From: Paenibacillus daejeonensis DSM 15491
Lineage (GTDB): Bacteria; Bacillota; Bacilli; Paenibacillales; Paenibacillaceae
Direction: 5' to 3'
Assembly (NCBI RefSeq): GCF_000378385.1
Contig: NZ_KB899662.1
Coordinates: 62,001 to 126,000, forward strand
DNA length: 64,000 nucleotides
Positions 27,949-36,943 of the stretch are shown in pieces (position 1 is the stretch's first letter; every line of letters starts with the position of its first letter). The notes under the pieces are model-generated. The model ran no database searches, was not told where the DNA came from, and saw nothing but the letters and a program-made list of their open reading frames with translations. The position numbers and the translations under genes are program-made.

Positions 27949-27983
27949 ACCCTTGGGTCATCATCTGAGTGACCCAAGGGTTA
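27949..27983. terminator. Intrinsic terminator
   Basis: AACCCTTGGGTCA...TGACCCAAGGGTTATT. It closes the DUF3055/DUF3905-like pair and faces the end of the next minus-strand gene, so it may serve both directions. Confidence 0.8.
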
Positions 27984-27989
27984 TTCTCG

Positions 27990-28415
27990 TTATGAGCGGC
28001 CGCGGCCGTAGCGTTCTACGCGACTGAGTGTCGGCTCGGTCCTTGTTGGCGGCGGAGCCGGTGGCCGTGGGGCGGGCTTGCTGGGAGGCGCCGGGCGCTG
28101 CCCCGGTTGCTGGGTCTGCGGACTTACGGACTGCAAGCGCAGCTCCCTAACTTGTCCCTCCAGCAGCTCTACTCGCGCATGCAGCGCGTGCACGGCCTGA
28201 AGCAAACGTTGCACCACTGGCGAATCCTCATCTACGTCGCCGAATGAATCCACTTCATGCCGATTTGCTGCCTGTTCCTCATGTTCATCTTCGTTCACAC
28301 GTAATTCAGCTGCGGAAGCCTCTTCTGCTCTATTGTTCGTATTCATAGGTGTTATCACTTCCCCGCCCAGCAACGCATCCAACTCTTCCTTGGACAAACG
28401 TACGTTATCCGCCAT
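27990..28415 (-). CDS. Short protein with a FliM/FliY-like N-terminal LSxEELDALL peptide and a Pro-rich tail
   Basis: A 141-residue protein. Residues 7-18 (LSKEELDALLGG) match the N-terminal peptide of FliM and FliY (LSQxEIDALL), which in those switch proteins binds CheY-P. Nothing resembling the FliM or FliN cores follows. Instead there is an acidic linker, a coiled-coil stretch (QRLLQAVHALHARVELLEGQ near residues 70-90) and a Pro/Arg-rich tail (PAPPSKPAPRPPAPPPTR). It could be a regulator or a coat/cytoskeletal protein. The ATG has AAGGAG upstream. It lies just downstream of thiD on the same strand. Confidence 0.75.
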   Translation of the reverse strand: MADNVRLSKEELDALLGGEVITPMNTNNRAEEASAAELRVNEDEHEEQAANRHEVDSFGDVDEDSPVVQRLLQAVHALHARVELLEGQVRELRLQSVSPQTQQPGQRPAPPSKPAPRPPAPPPTRTEPTLSRVERYGRGRS

Positions 28416-28493
28416 GACAGGCTCCTTACCCTAGAGAATGGTCTCTCTATTGTTGAGCTTTTGGACATTCTTGTCAATGCCCAATGGGCCGAG

Positions 28494-29291
28494 CTATCCC
28501 GTCACCGAATATGCACCGTGATGCGTCGGACCAATCCCGCCGCCGATCGCCAGTGCCTGGCCGATTGCTGCATCGATGAAAGCCTTGGCTGTAGCAAAAG
28601 CTTGCTGGACCGAGCGCCCCTTGGCCAGTTCGGCTGTCAGCGCCGCAGACAGCGTGCAACCCGTGCCGTGGGTATGCCGGGTAGCGATACGCGGCGATGC
28701 GAGTCTCAGCATCTCATGTCCGTCATACAGCAAATCAACCGCATCGCCGCCACCCAGATGCCCCCCCTTCAACAGGACATAACGGGGACCGAGCGCATGG
28801 AGCGCGCGGGCTACATCTTCCATGTCTTCGGCCCGGTCTGTCAGCGGCAGCCCCGCAAGTCTGCAAGCCTCCGGCAGATTAGGCATAATGACAGTTGCGA
28901 GCGGCAGCAGCAAGCTGCGCAGCGCATCCACCGCTTCCTCCTGAAGAAGGGGTGTACCGCCTTTGGCGATCATCACAGGATCGATGACCAGCTGGCGGAC
29001 TCCGGTTTCCCGGAGATAATTCGCAACGCAGGAGATAATCTCGGCCGAATACAGCATGCCCGTCTTGACCGCATCCGCGCCGATGTCCGACAGCACCGAA
29101 CGCAGCTGCTGCTCAATACACTCCTTCGTCTGCGGATATACTCCTTGGACGCCCAGTGTATTCTGCGCGGTCAATACCGTGATGACGCTCATGCCATATA
29201 CCTGCAGCTGATGAAAGGTTTTGAGATCCGCCTGGATGCCCGCGCCCCCTCCCGAGTCAGAGCCCGCGATCGTCAACGCTCTTGGTATCAT
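28494..29291 (-). CDS. thiD: Hydroxymethylpyrimidine/phosphomethylpyrimidine kinase ThiD
   Basis: A 265-residue ribokinase-fold enzyme that phosphorylates HMP to HMP-P and HMP-PP for thiamine synthesis. Motifs are [20 protein letters not shown] at the start, [10 protein letters not shown] in the middle and the anion-hole [10 protein letters not shown] near the end. The start ATG at 29289-29291 has GGGAGGGG 12 bases upstream. It is separated from thiO by 446 bases of repeats, so it may have its own promoter; no second TPP aptamer is seen there. It is followed by the gene at 28415 after 78 bases. Confidence 0.96.
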   Translation of the reverse strand: MIPRALTIAGSDSGGGAGIQADLKTFHQLQVYGMSVITVLTAQNTLGVQGVYPQTKECIEQQLRSVLSDIGADAVKTGMLYSAEIISCVANYLRETGVRQLVIDPVMIAKGGTPLLQEEAVDALRSLLLPLATVIMPNLPEACRLAGLPLTDRAEDMEDVARALHALGPRYVLLKGGHLGGGDAVDLLYDGHEMLRLASPRIATRHTHGTGCTLSAALTAELAKGRSVQQAFATAKAFIDAAIGQALAIGGGIGPTHHGAYSVTG

Positions 29292-29737
29292 TTTGTTTGT
29301 TCCCCTCCCTTGATCTAACCACTGAAGTGCGCTCATCGGCGATGAGGGCACCCGGGTGTACTCGATTTTTCGCATATATTCCGGCTATTGGTGCGTCATT
29401 GCACCCAATAAGCTCGAAATTTCGCGTTCATCTACCTCCAAGCTGCAATTCGCACCGATTGTATTCGGTTTTTCGCATACATTCGGGCCGTTCCTCATCA
29501 TGTGAGCCAATAAGCTCGATTTTTCGCATATATTCCGGCTATTGGTGTCTCATTACACCCAATAAGCTCGAAAATTCGAACATATCCGTATCTAGCATCC
29601 AAGCTGCCATTCGCACCCATTGTATTCGTTTTTTCGCATACATTCGTTACGCTTAATAAGTTCCATTTCGAGTTGATTGAGCTTACCAGTGCTGGGCTAC
29701 GACTCCCCGTCAGGACGCTGGCCAGCCCCCGGATAGG
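29292..29737. other. Repeat-filled gap between thiO and thiD
   Basis: No gene is supported here. 29361-29660 holds two 154-bp direct repeats; the short remainder up to 29737 shows no hairpin or promoter that I can support. Confidence 0.6.
29361..29660. repeat. 154-bp tandem duplicated intergenic unit
   Basis: Copy A starts at 29361 and copy B at 29515, both with CTCGATTTTTCGCATATATT. Each contains the small inverted repeat ATTGGTGnnTCATTnCACCCAAT and ends with TTTTTCGCATACATTCG. The copies differ by many point changes, so the duplication is old. Confidence 0.85.
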
Positions 29738-30868
29738 CTAACGAACCGGCTGCCTCGTAAAGCGTTCCAGCGCGAAGCGTGCCAGCGACACCTGGGGCGT
29801 CCGGTCATCGATCAGGTCAGCAACGGCTTGCCCGGTAACCGGGCTGAGCAGAATGCCGTTGCGGTAGTGACCGGCTGCCATAAGAATCGCAGGCTGCTGG
29901 CTGAGCCGGCCCAGCAATGGGTAGCCGTCCTGGGTGGCGGGTCTCAGCCCGGCCCAACGATGGTACGGCTCCAGCTCCTCCAGGAACGGATAGAGCCGGT
30001 GGTTCCAGTTGAGCAGGCGCTGAATCCCCCGCTCGGTCACAGCTGTATCGAAGCCCGCCACATCCTCGGATGCCCCGCACACTAGTGTCCCATTCGCCTT
30101 CGGTACGACATAGCCCTGGCTGCCGAAGACCATGTGCCGCACAGATCCAGGCGCAGGCAGCTCATAGGCGCAGATTTGTCCACGGATCGGGTACACCGGT
30201 ATTTGCAGGCCAAGCGCTTCCTGCAACTCGCCAGCCCAGGCGCCGTTGCACACGACAAGACAGTCGCCCTCATAGGTGACGCCTTTCTTGTCTACTGCAC
30301 AAGCTCTGTGGTCCGGACTTGCGATGACACGCACGCTGCCGAGATGATCGACAATCTGAACGCCGCTCTTCCGGCAGGCCTCCTCCAGGGCCAGCACATA
30401 ATCCGGCGCATAGATATGGCTCTCATCCGGGTGATAGAGCGCAGCATGAACGGCAGGTGAGAGGGCTGGCTCCAGCCTGTGCAAATCTGCCCCCTCAACA
30501 ATCTGAGGCTGTGCTCCGAACCGTTCTTGCCAAGCTGCTCTGCCCGCCAGTGCCAGCCGGTCGGACTCATGGTAGACCACATTCAGTGAGCCGGTGTGGC
30601 TATATTCAAAGGTCCGGCCGGATACCTCCTTGACCGTTTGCTGCCACGCCGGATAGAGCTGGAGACTGGCCAGACATAGACGAAAAAAGTCATCCGGCCC
30701 CTCGCCATTTTCCGAAAATGGCGCCAGCATGCCTGCCGCCGCCCCCGAAGCCTGACCCCCGCAGCGGCCTTGCTCCAGCACGGTCACACGATGGCCGCGC
30801 TGCGCGCAAGCAAAGGCAGTGGATAGTCCGATCACGCCGCCGCCCAGTATCAGAATATGCTTGCCCAT
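29738..30868 (-). CDS. thiO: Glycine oxidase ThiO
   Basis: A 376-residue FAD-dependent amine oxidase that makes dehydroglycine (iminoacetate), the glycine-derived precursor of the thiazole ring. The N-terminal Rossmann motif is ILGGGVIGLSTAFA, with GAAAGMLAP and near the C terminus LRPATQDGYPLLG and GHYRNGILLSP. Its ATG overlaps the thiG stop codon (TAATG), so it is the last gene of the riboswitch-controlled operon. No terminator is clear after it; the repeat stretch follows. Using ThiO instead of ThiH means the thiazole pathway here is the aerobic type. Confidence 0.95.
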   Translation of the reverse strand: MGKHILILGGGVIGLSTAFACAQRGHRVTVLEQGRCGGQASGAAAGMLAPFSENGEGPDDFFRLCLASLQLYPAWQQTVKEVSGRTFEYSHTGSLNVVYHESDRLALAGRAAWQERFGAQPQIVEGADLHRLEPALSPAVHAALYHPDESHIYAPDYVLALEEACRKSGVQIVDHLGSVRVIASPDHRACAVDKKGVTYEGDCLVVCNGAWAGELQEALGLQIPVYPIRGQICAYELPAPGSVRHMVFGSQGYVVPKANGTLVCGASEDVAGFDTAVTERGIQRLLNWNHRLYPFLEELEPYHRWAGLRPATQDGYPLLGRLSQQPAILMAAGHYRNGILLSPVTGQAVADLIDDRTPQVSLARFALERFTRQPVR

Positions 30869-31665
30869 TACTTCACCTTCAATGCTTCGTATTCGCTGCT
30901 GGCCGTCGCATACCGCTTCTTCGGGATGCGCCCGGACAGATAAGACAGCCTCCCGGCCTCAATAGCCAGCTTCATGGCTTGGGCCATCCGAACGGGATCG
31001 ACGGCTTTGGCAACCGGCGTATTCATCAGCACGCCATCTACACCCAGCTCCATCGCCTGAACCACATCGGCTGCGCTTCCGAGCCCTGCATCAATGATAA
31101 TAGGCACGCCTGCCTCCTCGACGATCAGGCCAATGTTATACGGGTTAAGAATCCCCAGCCCCGTGCCGATTGGCGCACCGCCCGGCATGACAGCCGCTGC
31201 GCCCGCTTCCTCCAGTCGTTTGCAAAGTATCGGATCATCCGAGGTGTACGGGAGAACGGTAAAGCCCTCTGCCGCCAGCACTTCAGTTGCCTTCAACGTT
31301 TCCAGCGGGTCGGGCAGCAGCGTACGCTCATTGGCACTGATTTCAACCTTGATCCAGTCGCTAAGTCCCGATGCTCTGGCCATCCGGGCAATGCGAATGG
31401 CTTCATCCGCATTTGAAGCACCTGACGTGTTAGGCAGATAAGTGAAGGGCTTGAAGGACAGATGATGGAGAATCGCATCATCTTCAGGCTCCTCCAGATT
31501 AATCCGCCGAATGGCAAAGGTTAGCACCTCTGCCTCTGACACCCGAATCGCTTCATTCTGAACATACGGATTGGGGTAACGCCCGGTACCGAGAAAAAAG
31601 CGCGAGCTTAACGTCTTGCCGCCAATGATTAGCGGATCGCCCGCTTGCTGTTGTGATGTTGTCAC
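30868..31665 (-). CDS. thiG: Thiazole synthase ThiG
   Basis: A 265-residue TIM-barrel enzyme that condenses DXP, dehydroglycine and ThiS-thiocarboxylate to the thiazole phosphate. The Schiff-base lysine is K106 in SDWIKVEIS. Family blocks are [24 protein letters not shown] and [10 protein letters not shown]. It starts at GTG 31663-31665 two bases after the ThiS stop; GGAGGTGG inside thiS is the Shine-Dalgarno. It sits between thiS and thiO as expected for a coupled thiazole module. Confidence 0.97.
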   Translation of the reverse strand: MTTSQQQAGDPLIIGGKTLSSRFFLGTGRYPNPYVQNEAIRVSEAEVLTFAIRRINLEEPEDDAILHHLSFKPFTYLPNTSGASNADEAIRIARMARASGLSDWIKVEISANERTLLPDPLETLKATEVLAAEGFTVLPYTSDDPILCKRLEEAGAAAVMPGGAPIGTGLGILNPYNIGLIVEEAGVPIIIDAGLGSAADVVQAMELGVDGVLMNTPVAKAVDPVRMAQAMKLAIEAGRLSYLSGRIPKKRYATASSEYEALKVK

Positions 31666-31667
31666 CC

Positions 31668-31865
31668 TCAGCCACCTCCTACAAAATGCACCAGCTCGAT
31701 ACGCATACCCTCAGTCAGTCCGATCTGCTCCCAAGCAGATTTGTCAATAATGTTGCCGTCAATCTCTGCGACAACCATCTTTCCTTCCAGCTCATAGTGG
31801 CGCAGCACATCGCCCAGGACGGCCGCCTCTACCTCTGCCGATTTGCCGTTCACTGTCAGTTTCAT
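31668..31865 (-). CDS. thiS: Sulfur carrier protein ThiS
   Basis: A 65-residue ubiquitin-fold sulfur carrier. The start is [12 protein letters not shown] and the mature C terminus is GGG with the diglycine needed for adenylation by ThiF and thiocarboxylation. Its start overlaps the last bases of thiE by four bases (31862-31865) and its stop is two bases from the GTG of thiG. This tight packing points to translational coupling across thiE, thiS and thiG. Confidence 0.96.
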   Translation of the reverse strand: MKLTVNGKSAEVEAAVLGDVLRHYELEGKMVVAEIDGNIIDKSAWEQIGLTEGMRIELVHFVGGG

Positions 31866-32506
31866 AACCGTCCCGCCTCTCGGCCGCCAGCCTTGGCGAT
31901 GGCCAGACGGAAGGCTTCACAGGTCCCGCGCACATCGTCGCTGCCGACAATTTCGCTGATCGCACAGATACGTCTCGCACCGGCTTGCAGCACCTCGCCC
32001 ACATTATGCAGCTTGATGCCACCGATCGCCACCCAAGGAATGGTAATCTCAGCAGCTACCTGTCGCACGTATTCTGTCGTTACAGGGTCGACCACGTCCA
32101 CTTTGCTCTTGGTGGCAAATACGGGACCCACACCGATATAATCCGCTCCGCCGCGCTGCGCCTCACGTGCTTCCTCGATCGCATGGGTCGAGATCCCGAT
32201 GATTTTGCCCCCCATAATACTTCTGGCTGCTTCCAGCGGCAGGTCATCCTGGCCCAGATGGATGCCATCGGCATCGACAGCCAAAGCGACATCAATATGG
32301 TCATTCACAATAAAGGTGACGCCATATCGGCGCGTTAGCTCGCGCAGAGCCTCTGCTTTGCGCAGCACTTCGCGCTTGGGACTCGTCTTGTCCCGCAGCT
32401 GGATGATATCGCTGCCGCCCTGAATGGCCTGCTCGATGACCTCCACTAATGATCTTCCGGAATGAAACTGCTCGCCTGTAATCGTATATAACGTAAAGTC
32501 TTTCAT
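31862..32506 (-). CDS. thiE: Thiamine-phosphate synthase ThiE
   Basis: A 214-residue TIM-barrel enzyme that joins HMP-PP and thiazole-P to thiamine phosphate. Family blocks visible are QLRDKTSP, FIVNDHIDVAL, DGIHLGQDDLP and ADYIGVGPVFATKSK, with VAIGGI near the end. ATG at 32504-32506 is chosen because GGAGGAGAC lies upstream; the 12 residues before it are not needed. It is 53 bases downstream of thiF and overlaps thiS. Confidence 0.96.
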   Translation of the reverse strand: MKDFTLYTITGEQFHSGRSLVEVIEQAIQGGSDIIQLRDKTSPKREVLRKAEALRELTRRYGVTFIVNDHIDVALAVDADGIHLGQDDLPLEAARSIMGGKIIGISTHAIEEAREAQRGGADYIGVGPVFATKSKVDVVDPVTTEYVRQVAAEITIPWVAIGGIKLHNVGEVLQAGARRICAISEIVGSDDVRGTCEAFRLAIAKAGGREAGRL

Positions 32507-32559
32507 CGTTTTGTCTCCTCCTTGATGCGGACTTGTGTGCATAACTACTTTAGCGTTCC

Positions 32560-33582
32560 TTACATTCCGATATACCTGGCATAGAGTGTCTTGGCTCTAA
32601 TCGGATCCTCCGTCCCCTGCACGAGCACTCGGCCGTCCGGGAACAAGACAAGCCGTTCGCCCTCAATCAGCTGCACACGGAGCAGATACGGATTGGCGCT
32701 TACCTCGCCTGCGTCCTGCAGCTTCAGCTTCCACAGCTCCAAATCCAGTGGACGTTTGCCTTGAATCTGCACGGTATCCCTACCGCACATCATAGCTACA
32801 TCGGAGCCGCCCTCCTGCAATGCGGGGAACTCCCGGCGGCCGCAGGAAGGACATTCCGGCCGTGGAGCAGGCAGCTTCATCTCATACGTGTGATAATCCC
32901 AGATTTCCCAGGACAGCAGGCTGCGTCGGACGCGCTCCAGATCACCGACCAGGATTTTGAGTCCCTCTACCACTTGAAAAGAAGCCACGATATCAATGAT
33001 GGGTGAGATAACTCCGATCATATCGCAGGTCTGACCATCTCCATCGCCAGCCGACTCCGGCAGCAGGCAGCGCAGGCAGCAGGTGTCGCCCGGGAGAAAA
33101 GGCGCGCTCATCCCCCGTGAGCTGACCGCGCCCCCGTATACAAAAGGGATCCCTTTCTGAAAGCAGGCATCATTTAGCAGATAACGGGTCTGAAAATTGT
33201 CCGTGCCATCCAGCACAAGCGTTACGCCGTCCATCAGCTCGCCGATATTCCCCGGCGTGACATCGCTGACATGTGCATCAATACGGCAGCCTGAATAAAT
33301 ACGCTCCAGCTTGTGCTTGGCGGCAATCGCTTTGGGCAGCGAATGGCGGGCATCCTCTTCGTCATAGAGCATTTGACGCTGTAGATTGCTCCATTCAACA
33401 AAATCGCGGTCCACGATACGAAGATTTCCTACACCTGCCCGCACCATGTGGTTAGCCAGCACGGTACCCAGTGCACCCATGCCAACAATTAGTACGCTCG
33501 CTTCCGACAGCTTGATCTGGCCACCCTCGCCAATCGGCGCAAACAGCTGCTGCCGGGAGAACCGATGATGTTCATCTCTCAT
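32560..33582 (-). CDS. thiF: ThiF/MoeB-type adenylyltransferase
   Basis: A 340-residue E1-like enzyme that adenylates the C terminus of ThiS. The ATP/nucleotide motif is GMGALGT near residues 34-40. Zinc-binding Cys pairs are CCLRC and CPSCG. The catalytic-region cysteine lies in GQTCDMIGVISP. The C-terminal ~90 residues are extra and may be a small beta domain. It lies in the thi operon, overlapping the SDR gene stop by one base, so thiamine rather than molybdopterin is the likely pathway. Confidence 0.93.
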   Translation of the reverse strand: MRDEHHRFSRQQLFAPIGEGGQIKLSEASVLIVGMGALGTVLANHMVRAGVGNLRIVDRDFVEWSNLQRQMLYDEEDARHSLPKAIAAKHKLERIYSGCRIDAHVSDVTPGNIGELMDGVTLVLDGTDNFQTRYLLNDACFQKGIPFVYGGAVSSRGMSAPFLPGDTCCLRCLLPESAGDGDGQTCDMIGVISPIIDIVASFQVVEGLKILVGDLERVRRSLLSWEIWDYHTYEMKLPAPRPECPSCGRREFPALQEGGSDVAMMCGRDTVQIQGKRPLDLELWKLKLQDAGEVSANPYLLRVQLIEGERLVLFPDGRVLVQGTEDPIRAKTLYARYIGM

Positions 33583-34367
33583 TACAAGTGACTCCCTTCT
33601 CTCATGGTCAGGCCGCCGTCGACGACCAGAGTTTGCCCCGTCATGAACCGTCCGCCCTCTGTGGCCAGAAAAACGACGGGACCGGCAACATCCTCCGGAA
33701 CTGCCAGCCGCCGCAGCGGTGTCTGTGCCCGAATCTGCGCTCTGACATCTTCCCGGGTGGTTTGACTCGCATCCGTCGGATAGACCAAGCCGGGGGCGAC
33801 ACAGTTGACGGTAATGCCATACGGCCCCAGATCAGCCGCTAGATTACGACTGAACGCGGCCAACGCCGCTTTGGCGGTTGTATAATCGTGGTAAGGAACA
33901 ACCGGCGTGTAGAGCAGGTTGCTGATCATATTAATAATCCGCCCTTGCCCGCGCTGTCTCATGACGGGAATGACAGAACGGCACATTTCAAAGCTCGCTC
34001 GCAGCGAACCGTCCAGTTGGGTCTGATAGTCCTCCCATTGCAGCTCCCATGCCATCTTGCGCTGCTCCGGATCAAATGAGTACGCCGGAAAGGCATTATT
34101 AACCAGCACATCAATGCCGCCCGTTTCTTCGCTAACGGTCGCGATCATTTGGCTAACCTGCTCCGGGCGGGTGATATCGGCCTTTATCGCCCAGCCGCTG
34201 CCGCCCGCCGCCCCGCATTCGGACTCAACCGCCAGAGCGGCTGCTTCATTGCGCACATAATTTACGATCACAAGGGCGCCTTCCGCTGCAAAAGCACGCG
34301 CAATCGCGGCACCGATGCCCCGGCTCCCTCCTGTAACAAGCACGGTTTTGCCTTCACATCGTTTCAT
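33582..34367 (-). CDS. SDR-family oxidoreductase in the thiamine operon
   Basis: A 261-residue FabG-like dehydrogenase. The cofactor motif VTGGSRGIG lies near 11-19. The catalytic tetrad is intact: Ser149, Tyr162 and Lys166 in YTTAK. Its gene sits between the thiY-like and thiF genes with a one-base overlap to thiF, so it shares TPP control. It is not a known thiamine enzyme. Together with the LuxE- and LuxC-like enzymes at the operon head it could reduce an aldehyde to an alcohol. A fatty-acid role is less likely given the operon, but cannot be excluded. Confidence 0.9.
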   Translation of the reverse strand: MKRCEGKTVLVTGGSRGIGAAIARAFAAEGALVIVNYVRNEAAALAVESECGAAGGSGWAIKADITRPEQVSQMIATVSEETGGIDVLVNNAFPAYSFDPEQRKMAWELQWEDYQTQLDGSLRASFEMCRSVIPVMRQRGQGRIINMISNLLYTPVVPYHDYTTAKAALAAFSRNLAADLGPYGITVNCVAPGLVYPTDASQTTREDVRAQIRAQTPLRRLAVPEDVAGPVVFLATEGGRFMTGQTLVVDGGLTMREGSHL

Positions 34368-34382
34368 GGGATCCTCCCTTTA

Positions 34383-35411
34383 CTATCGCTTTGGCAGCAG
34401 ATCCTCGCGTACGACTGTAGACAGGTCCAGCGGGTTCGAAATCAATCCAAGCTCCAGATACATATCGGCTGCCTCCTGAAGCACCTCCACCTCCAAGGCG
34501 CCCAGTCCTTCCTGGTCTGTTAACGGAGCTACGGAGGAGGCATTTCTGGCTTCGATAATTGCCCGGTTCCGGGCTTTGTCCTGCCCATCGATCGCATACG
34601 TGACCGCGAGTTCGGCTGCTTCCTCGGGATGCTCCAGCATCCAGGCTGCGCTTGCCTGATAGGCCTGCAAAAAGCTGCGCAGCATCGGTTGCTTGTCCCG
34701 GTACACCTCTTCGGTAACGACGAAGATATCGCTTGGCATATTCAGATAGTCCTTGACCTCCATCACGTTCACCTGGCCCAGTCCTTTCTCCAACCCAACC
34801 AGCAATCCGGTATCGGTGGCCGCCGTCGCATCAACCTGGCCTTGGAGCAGGGGGAGGAAGTTCGAAATGCCCGTCTCAATGATGGTCACTTCATCCTCGC
34901 CAATCCCTGCCGCGCTGAGCAGCATCAACAGGTTGTGTCTCGTACCGCTTGCCAGGCTGTATACGCCAATCGTTTTACCGCGCAGGTCCTCGGCTTCTTG
35001 AATTCCGCTCTCTTGCAGCGAGACCACGTTAAACACATTTTGGGGATAGATGTTATAAATAACGACCAGCTTCTCTCCCTTGTCCAGTGCAAAGAAGAGC
35101 GAACCGGGATCAGTAAAAGCAATATCAGCCTGGCCGCTCAGCAGATGCTTGATGGCATCGCCGCCCCCGGCACCCGGTATAAATTCCAGATCAATACCCG
35201 CCTCGGCAAACCAGCCATGCTCCGGTTCGGCCAAGAGATGCGTCTGCTCGGAAATCGGCTGACTCCAGCTTGCCATCCGGACCTTCTCTGTCCCGGTGCC
35301 TGCGGTTGTGGAAGAACCGCAACCGGCAATCACGAGACAACCGGCCAGTGCGAGCATAACCAGCCTCATGCTGCCGCGGTGCAACAGGCCCCGACTTACG
35401 TTGCTTCTCAT
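34383..35411 (-). CDS. thiY: ABC transporter substrate-binding lipoprotein, ThiY/NMT1-like
   Basis: A 342-residue lipoprotein. The N terminus has basic residues, a hydrophobic run and lipobox VIAGC. The body matches NMT1/THI5-like binding proteins: FIPGAGGGDAIKHLLSGQAD, FTDPGSLFFAL and GKTIGVYS. Such proteins bind pyrimidine precursors of thiamine; ThiY of Bacillus binds formylaminopyrimidine. The ATG at 35409-35411 has AAGGAG 12 bases before it. Eight bases separate it from the permease gene. The exact ligand is open. Confidence 0.9.
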   Translation of the reverse strand: MRSNVSRGLLHRGSMRLVMLALAGCLVIAGCGSSTTAGTGTEKVRMASWSQPISEQTHLLAEPEHGWFAEAGIDLEFIPGAGGGDAIKHLLSGQADIAFTDPGSLFFALDKGEKLVVIYNIYPQNVFNVVSLQESGIQEAEDLRGKTIGVYSLASGTRHNLLMLLSAAGIGEDEVTIIETGISNFLPLLQGQVDATAATDTGLLVGLEKGLGQVNVMEVKDYLNMPSDIFVVTEEVYRDKQPMLRSFLQAYQASAAWMLEHPEEAAELAVTYAIDGQDKARNRAIIEARNASSVAPLTDQEGLGALEVEVLQEAADMYLELGLISNPLDLSTVVREDLLPKR

Positions 35412-35419
35412 CGTTCTGT

Positions 35420-36196
35420 TTAACTCCTTTTTTTCAACTTGTAGCGATGCCGCAGCAAATACCGTTCGGCCAGAATGACGGCATAATACAGCGTCAGTCC
35501 AATCAGCGTCAGCAGCACCAGCACAGCAAACATCAGCGCGGTATCCATCATTCCCTGGGACGCAATAATGAGAGCCCCTAATCCTTGGGAAGCGCCAATA
35601 AATTCCCCCACAACCGCTCCAACAACCGCCAGCACAACGGCCACTCTGACACCGCTCATCAGCTCCGGCAGACCGCCGGGAAGCTTGCATCGCAGCAGGA
35701 TCGTCCATCTTCTCGCCCCCAGGGAACGAAACAGCTCTAACTTAGCCTTGTCGGCATAAGTAACAAAGGTAAGTGTGCTCTCCATAATGGGAAAGAAACA
35801 GATCAGTGCCGTTATGACCACCTTGGACGTCATCCCGAAGCCGAACCAAATCGCAAATAGCGGAGCCAGCGCCAGCTTGGGAATTGCCTGGCTTGCAATG
35901 ACATAGGGCGAGAGCAGCTGGCGCACGAGCGCAGACTCCCCCATAACTACGCCTGCCGCGAAGCCGCACAGGCCGCCTAATGCAAATCCCAGACCAATTT
36001 CGCTCAACGTCACGCCCAGATGAGGCAGCAAATACCCGCTTCGCAGCCCCTGCCACAACGAGCTCCAAATGCTGGATGGCGCAGGCAGGATCAGCTCAGA
36101 GAGCTCACGAGCGTTGACCAGCCATTCCCATAGTACGAGAAGACCAACCAACATCAGCAGCGGGAGCAGCCGAATGACCAGCTTGTTCATTCTCAC
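35420..36196 (-). CDS. thiX: ABC transporter permease, ThiX-like
   Basis: A 258-residue BPD-type (SsuC/TauC-like) permease with about six hydrophobic segments (LLPLLMLVGLLVLWEWLV first). The cytoplasmic EAA-like loop is seen as LELFRSLGARRWTILLRCKL. Its ATG overlaps the stop of the ATPase gene by four bases (ATGA). It is the membrane channel for the thiYXZ importer, which should bring a thiamine-precursor pyrimidine into the cell. It is under the TPP riboswitch at 39607-39702. Confidence 0.92.
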   Translation of the reverse strand: MRMNKLVIRLLPLLMLVGLLVLWEWLVNARELSELILPAPSSIWSSLWQGLRSGYLLPHLGVTLSEIGLGFALGGLCGFAAGVVMGESALVRQLLSPYVIASQAIPKLALAPLFAIWFGFGMTSKVVITALICFFPIMESTLTFVTYADKAKLELFRSLGARRWTILLRCKLPGGLPELMSGVRVAVVLAVVGAVVGEFIGASQGLGALIIASQGMMDTALMFAVLVLLTLIGLTLYYAVILAERYLLRHRYKLKKRS

Positions 36197-36933
36197 CGTT
36201 CCCCTTCCAACGCGGCTCTGGCTCTGGCCATCATCTCTAGCTGTTGTTCCCCGTAACGCGCACGCGTTGAACGGTCTCCCGCATCGCTCCGTTTGAGTTC
36301 CTGTGCCACAGCGCCGTCCTGCAAAATTAGAATTCGGTCGGCCAAGAAGACCGCTTCGCTAATATCGTGGGTGACGAACAGCGCGGTCATGCCCCGCTGG
36401 GCAACCAGTTCAGCAAGCTGCACCTGCAGATCCTCCCGCGTCAGCGCATCCAGCGCCGCAAACGGCTCATCAAGCAGCAACAGACGGGGAGAACGGATGA
36501 GGGCTCTCACCAGCGATACGCGGCTCTGTTGACCTCCTGAGAGCTGTTGGGGATAGCTGTCGGCATACGCCTCCAGTCCCACCTGTGCCAACAGCTCGCG
36601 GGCGTATGCATGCTGCGTCGCGTTAGGCTTATGCCGCACACTTACGGGCAGCAGGACATTATCGAGGACATTCAGCCACTCCAGAAGTACAGGCGACTGG
36701 AATACCATCCCGATATCAGCTCCCGCACGTACGGGCGTGCCCGACAGCAAAACCTCCCCTTGCACCGGGGCGAGCAAGCCGGCGGCTAGTTTCAGCAACG
36801 TCGATTTGCCGCAGCCGCTGCGCCCGAGAAGCGTACAGAATTCACCTTGCTCCAGATCGAGGGTGACGCCACTGACGATTGAACGCTCCTTGTCATAGCC
36901 AAAGCTTACATCCTTGAATGTTAAAAAACGCAT
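36193..36933 (-). CDS. thiZ: ABC transporter ATP-binding protein, ThiZ-like
   Basis: A 246-residue ABC ATPase. Walker A is GRSGCGKSTLL, the signature LSGGQQSRVSLVRAL, Walker B LLLLDEPFAALD, and the H-loop VTHDISEAVFL. It is of the SsuB/TauB/ThiZ class. The ATG at 36931-36933 has TAGGAG nine bases upstream. It follows the LuxC-like gene by ten bases and overlaps the permease start. The gene order Z-X-Y is unlike the usual Y-X-Z. Confidence 0.92.
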   Translation of the reverse strand: MRFLTFKDVSFGYDKERSIVSGVTLDLEQGEFCTLLGRSGCGKSTLLKLAAGLLAPVQGEVLLSGTPVRAGADIGMVFQSPVLLEWLNVLDNVLLPVSVRHKPNATQHAYARELLAQVGLEAYADSYPQQLSGGQQSRVSLVRALIRSPRLLLLDEPFAALDALTREDLQVQLAELVAQRGMTALFVTHDISEAVFLADRILILQDGAVAQELKRSDAGDRSTRARYGEQQLEMMARARAALEGER

Positions 36934-36943
36934 GCCTAATCTC

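Noticed and set aside
32560-33582. Molybdopterin synthesis role (MoeB) for the E1-like protein.
   Set aside because: No moa or moe genes are adjacent; it lies beside thiE, thiS and thiG in a thiamine operon.
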